Assembly: GCA_024811115.1 (NCBI GenBank)
Contig: JAKOGH010000014.1
Coordinates: forward strand, 1 to 64,000
DNA length: 64,000 nt
Reading direction: 5' to 3'
From: Terana coerulea
Taxonomy: Eukaryota > Basidiomycota > Agaricomycetes > Polyporales > Phanerochaetaceae
The position numbers were made by a program, and so were the translations under genes. The notes under the pieces were generated by a model. The model was not told the origin of the DNA and made no database searches. It worked only from the letters and a program-made list of their open reading frames with translations. This document shows, one piece after another, positions 59,792 to 64,000 of this stretch. Within the stretch, counting starts at the first letter, position 1; every line of letters begins with the position of its first letter.

Positions 59792-60955
59792 ATGGCTCCC
59801 TCCACTACGTGCGTTGTACTGTCGTAATCTGCTGCTTCTCATCAGTCTAACAAGTGTGAATTTATGCTAGCGTCCCGAGCGTTGCGGTTCGTACAGGCAT
59901 GACGAAACTTTGAACCTGCGGCTAATACTGTATCGTGTTGGATGCAATAGGACATTGAAGTCCCGGAGACTATCCTCAAGAAGCGCAAGCAGAATGAAAA
60001 GGCCAGGGAGGAGAGATTGGTCGCTGCGGCAGCTGCCCGCAAGGTGTGTACCTCTGTCAGCACCCTATGTCCATATTCGTGTTATTATGATGCATATTAT
60101 ACTCTTCTTGGCTAGTCGATTCTACTTCTACAGTGATGCCAGAATTAACCATCTTTCGGGACTGAACTTCCACGCATTATCGAACGGTTGTGACAACAAC
60201 ACTGACAACTCTCGCTTTTGCTAGGCGTCCAAGGCTAGGCGCAAAGTCATCTTCAAGCGTGCCGAGAAGTACGTGAAGGAGTACCTCACCGCCGAGAAGG
60301 AGGAGATCCGCCTGAAACGCGCTGCCCGTGCGTCTGGCGACTTCTACGTTCCCGCACAGGCCAAGGTTTACTTCGTTGTTCGTATTCGTGGGTACGTGCG
60401 GCATAATGCTAGTTATATCCCGCGGCGTGTTGACTATTTACCAGTATCAACGAGATCGCGCCAAAGCCCCGCAAAATCTTGCAGCTCCTCCGTTTGCTGC
60501 AGATCAACAATGGTGTCTTCGTCAAGGTGACCAAGGCCACCGAGCAAATGCTTCGTCTTGTTGAGCCTTACATTACCTACGGGTAAGTGCTGAGCATAAT
60601 TGTAATCACGGCCGACTCTGATTTGGATCTCAGTGAACCCAACCTGAAGACCGTGCGCGAGCTCATCTACAAGCGCGGATACGGCAAGGTCGACAAGCAG
60701 CGCATCCCTCTGGCCAACAACCAGGTCATCGAGGAGGCGCTTGGCAAGTACGACATCCTCTCCATCGAAGATCTCGTCCACGAGATCTTCAGTGCTGGCC
60801 CCAACTTCAAGCAGGCGTCGAACTTCCTCTGGCCTTTCAAGCTCTCCAACCCCACCGGCGGCTGGAGGACACGGAAGTTCAAGCACTTCGTCCAGGGCGG
60901 TGACTTCGGTAACCGGGAAACCAACATCAACAAGCTCATCCGTCAGATGAACTGA
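59792..60955 (+). CDS. RPL7: 60S ribosomal protein uL30 (L7)
   Basis: Exons 59792..59808, 59871..59886 (16 nt), 59951..60043, 60225..60391, 60445..60582 and 60634..60955; 250 aa. Component of the large subunit binding the 5S-rRNA region. Sequence landmarks: [92 protein letters not shown] and [11 protein letters not shown] near the end. The two tiny first exons and the start are fixed by phase (MAPSTTVPSVA/DIEVPE). Intron 3 (60044..60224) is about three times longer than the others and hosts the snoRNA candidate below. Confidence 0.97.
60128..60212 (+). ncRNA. Intronic box C/D snoRNA candidate (RPL7 intron 3)
   Basis: Within the 181-nt intron: box C GTGATGC at 60133-60139, a D'-type CTGA at 60162-60165 and box D CTGA at 60202-60205. 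The 13 bases just before D' (60148-60160) are complementary to the conserved large-subunit rRNA word CCCGAAAGATGGT. By the plus-five rule the target would be the G of CCCG. Terminal stem pairing is weak and the box C has a C at its last position, so boundaries are approximate. Confidence 0.68.
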
Positions 60956-61365
60956 GTTAGTTGGTACACATTCTCGTCGCCTTTTCTTCTGCTTGCTGGG
61001 AGAATTGGGTTTGCGTTTCCTGCGTACGATGGGACGTCGTCGCAGGATACACACGCTGGGAGTACGCAGGGCATGCATCTCTGTCTTTCTTTATTGTTCA
61101 TCCTTACCTGTATGCCCCCTATGATAAAACGAACTGCTGTGCATGCTATCCTCTCGCTCTCAATGTACTCTGGAAACTCATCTGGTGTGAATCGCGAACG
61201 GCGCTTACTAAAGCAAGCTCGGCCCCCGTGCTCTGACTTGTCTCTGACTCTGCTCCGCTTTCTGTCAGCGACTACAACGTTCAACGATGCATCTATCTTC
61301 GCACCTTCGAGCTCGGCTCGTGCTGACTAGAGTATTGCACTAACAGTACGACTTTATCAGGAGGA
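60956..61365. other. Intergenic, RPL7 to LRR-like gene
   Basis: 410 bp; RPL7 3' flank and downstream promoter. No gene seen. Confidence 0.55.
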
Positions 61366-62705
61366 ATGGCACCCAAGGGCACCCCTTCCGGTGGCGGGCA
61401 TCCTGGCGGTGATGCGGCGAAACCTTCCAGGCAGGTAAACACACTCCTCAACACTCTGAGGTATGCTTTCAACATCTGTCTAGTCACAATTGGGTGTTGA
61501 TTCTGTATTTGAAGAGGGGAGCAGTTTCGGCATCAGCAGAACCTTCTCCGGTCTAGGCAGCCTCCTGCTGCCTCCACCGTATATACCAAGCCATCTCTTC
61601 CGCTGGCCCAGATTTTTGGGACTACGGACAATGACACGGACCCGTACGATATCGATGCTGCTCAGCCCGCTCCGTTCCGCGAGCCCGGCCAACCAGGGAC
61701 TCGTAGGTTGCACACACCTCCAGTCACACTTGTAGAGGGAGTGATTACCTATGCGTATCCCAACGGCGCCGTACCTGGTCCAAAGCCGCCGAAGAGCTGG
61801 AGTGGTCTGTTCGACGCGAAAGGAAGAAACACGCCGGAATGGAGGACCAAGGCTCTGCGCTTGCTCTACCGCGAACTAGGTGTCCCACCATGGCTTGTCG
61901 AAGACGACGTATCGTCCGAGAGACGTTGTGTGCCGTCGCTGGCGGTCATGTGTGCAGAGATGCTGCTCGAGATGTATAGCGGAGACGAGGAGCTATCCGT
62001 TGTGGCGGGCTACATTCCGGCGCATATACGGAGGGACCTCATACGGTGGCGTGCGATTCGAAAGCCGGTGGCCCAGCTGTACGCGCTTTGCGGGGATGAA
62101 GGGCATGCGGACGGGGAGCTCATTGTCGTTGGACCGCAGAACACGCTGCGAGGCGCCGTGCTGAGGAAGGAGAAGGAAGGGGAACACCGGACAGGTGGGG
62201 AAGAGTTGGACACCGATGCAGGAGACGAAGGGGCCGTCGGAAGTACGGCGATGGGCTCTTCGGACGCACAAGGTAGCTGGGACACAGCAGCATATAGTCC
62301 ACCTCCATTGCAAGTACTGGCCCTTGTGACAACACCTCTGCCCACGCCATTACTTTTCACGCTACCTCCGACATTGACACACCTCGCGCTCATCGCATTA
62401 CCGCATCCTGCACCTATCCACCGACTGCCGCGAATATGTCCTCTCATAGAGGTGCTTGATCTGTCCTATAACGAATGGTTGAAGGACAGTCGTACCGCAT
62501 ATGCTGGGCCGTCAGAAGGAACTTTGGACAGGGTCGAATGGGGAGATGGGGAAATTTGCGAGTACTCGGCTTGAGAGGGTGTGGTGCTGACGAACGTATT
62601 GTGGACAAGGTGAACGCGAACTGGGAGATGGATGTAGAGGTTGTTGGTTTAGATGAGCCCTTGGTCACTGTAGCTAGTAACCTAAGAAGTAATGCTGTGC
62701 CATAA
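61366..62705 (+). CDS. Uncharacterised protein with C-terminal LRR-like repeats
   Basis: Exons 61366..61434 and 61484..62705, about 430 aa. I do not recognise the family. A Gly/Pro-rich start (MAPKGTPSGGGHPGG) and low-complexity segment lead to ITYAYPNGAVPGPKPPKSW, WRTKALRLLYRELGVPPWL, a helical middle (VAGYIPAHIRRDLIRW) and a C-terminal leucine-rich set: LTHLALIALPHP, LIEVLDLSYNEWL and NLRVLGLRGCG. These look like two to three degenerate LRRs, as in adaptor-type proteins. One base is missing in the GG at 61556-61557 and one in the G4 run at 62540-62543; without the second correction the frame stops at 62574 and the last LRR is lost. Confidence 0.7.
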
Positions 62706-63228
62706 GACGAGCGAGGTGTAACCCTGTTACACAGTCTCGTATACATTCCTTTACATATCTTCCCCCTCGGACCTCTAGCGTACACACACGGACCATTAGC
62801 ATACACATCCAAACCGTAGTTACATCTCCCCTTCCATATATGGAAGGACTGCCACTTCCAGCGACGCCACCTCCGAAGACTCAACCTTCCCACGCCCGTT
62901 CATACATATACCTCCCTCCCTCGTAGACGGATCCCCAGTCTTTCCTTCCGTCTACGCAGGTATGCCCGTTGTCTCACCGTAGCTACTCTCACATGTACTT
63001 ACTAGTCTTTCCTTCCGTCTACGCAGTTTGTTCCCGTTCTCTCGTTTGATCTGAGTGTTTCCTGCCGCTGCACACGGCAGGCTTCCACGAGGGACACTAG
63101 AGTGAATAATTGTGAATCATTGTGCGTAGTATACAAATGAGTTTCCGGATGCCTAATTGGTAGAAGATACACAACAGTCTAACAATACAGAATATGTGGA
63201 ATCGCCGCGTGGTCGTTGAAACTAAGCA
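62706..63228. other. Intergenic between convergent genes, with repeated hairpin words
   Basis: 523 bp. A 22-nt word beginning AGTCTTTCCTTCCGTCTACG occurs at about 62938 and again near 63004; the first is preceded by CGTAGACGGA (about 62923) forming a 9-10-bp hairpin with CCGTCTACG. No coding sequence. Confidence 0.55.
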
Positions 63229-64000
63229 CTACTCCCAATTTCGCCCATTCATGCCGCGATGCACGGCAATGATGTTCGCACACTCAAGGCTGAACCTTGG
63301 GGGTGCTACCCTGATCAAGAAATTCGGCTAGATTGAAAGGCGGGGCACGCTAACTCGCCATGAGATAATATTGACCAATAACAATGTGTACGAGTTGCTC
63401 ACCTCGACAGCGGTACCTTCCTGCGGCTTCTTTGCTGATTCTGCCTCCGTCGGACCTTCTTGATCCGACACAGGAGGGATACCGGCGGGACGTTTGTTTG
63501 GTGGAGGTAGGATAACCTCTTCGTCGTGCAGTGCCGACCATACAGTGCTTGTGTATCTCGTTGCTAGCTCAACATGAGATATGGTCGGTTGACCTGTGCG
63601 GTCTGCAGGGCAAGTCTTGTCAGTTGAGTAGTGGGGCATGGTGGTACACGGAACATACATAGAATGGCGCCTTCAATCTGATCCGCGACAGCTTCTCTTC
63701 GGCCTTGTGAAAGATATGTCGCCATGCTGCTATTCTCCGGCTCTGGGTAGGCCAGCAGTGCGGTTACCTTCCCCAGTTCACCGATGTACACTGTGCGGTC
63801 AATCGCCTTTGGAAGCGAATGCGCTTCGGAGTAAAGCTTCTGAGCTTTATGCAGAAGAAGGTTTAATGGACCTTTCTCATGGGACCCGGGGTCGCTGCCA
63901 GCAGATTGAGTCTCTGCGGCGGAAGAAGACAGTGGTGGCGGCGATAGGGATACTTTTGACCCTGGGTGGTGGTAAGGCATGGGGACGGTACGAGCTGTCT
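63229..64000 (-). CDS. RanBPM/Vid30 (GID1)-type C-terminal CRA region, 5' partial
   Basis: Minus-strand exons >64000..63659, 63602..63403 and 63327..63229; the 5' end is beyond the right edge. Visible segments HKAQKLYSEAHSLPKAIDRT, YIGELGKVTALLAYPEPENS, REAVADQIEGAILY and TGQPTISHVELATRYTSTVW correspond to the CRA-domain end of RanBP9/Vid30-like proteins, scaffold subunits of the GID/CTLH ubiquitin ligase that removes gluconeogenic enzymes. The SPRY, LisH and CTLH parts would lie upstream. The last exon encodes a short tail after a Pro/Glu-rich linker and is the least certain piece. Family call from memory of the LLAYPxPExS and QIxxAIL motifs. Confidence 0.68.

Overview
The window is nuclear DNA of a filamentous basidiomycete, most likely an Agaricomycete. 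The reasons are dense genes broken by many short introns (about 47-66 nt, mostly GTRNGT...AG), very small internal exons, short intergenic gaps, basidiomycete-type architectures (a DPBB protein with a Ser/Ala/Pro linker, an SGNH esterase, a DUF7918-like protein) and no bacterial operon signals. I built the gene models by hand from frame, splice phase and family motifs, and checked each exon junction for phase.

Layout. 0-10 kb: COQ11-like gene (cut by the left edge), mitochondrial adenylate kinase, N-terminal protein methyltransferase, CSM3/Swi3 fork-protection subunit, DPBB (expansin/RAF-like) secreted protein, a TA-flanked inverted-repeat element and a SCAMP. 10-25 kb: PAB1, SRP54, SPT8 (SAGA), a four-helix membrane protein, SPT6 with a TP-rich repeat tail, and a small RibD-like deaminase. 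25.4-28.9 kb is gene-poor. 29-46 kb: ATG2, RLP24, an SGNH hydrolase, a palindromic MITE-like element, a DUF7918-like gene, WDR59/Sea3 and an intron-containing tRNA-Arg(ACG). 46-51 kb is an accessory, repeat-bearing stretch holding an orphan membrane/coiled-coil gene made by in-frame tandem duplication and a precise 5'-exon fragment of the tRNA. 51-64 kb: NAA25/MDM20 (NatB), a NCE101-like protein, MED16, RPL7 with a likely intronic C/D snoRNA, an LRR-like protein and the 3' part of a RanBPM/Vid30-type (GID) gene.

Most genes are housekeeping and unrelated in pathway. Several share themes: transcription (SPT6, SPT8, MED16), translation and ribosome assembly (PAB1, RPL7, RLP24, SRP54), and nutrient/autophagy control (ATG2, WDR59, Vid30-like). 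Many neighbours are divergent with gaps of about 200-320 bp.

An important caution: eight otherwise intact conserved genes need single-base corrections, almost all in short homopolymers (16 sites by my reading). This looks like residual sequencing error rather than pseudogenes, and automatic gene models here will be truncated at those points.
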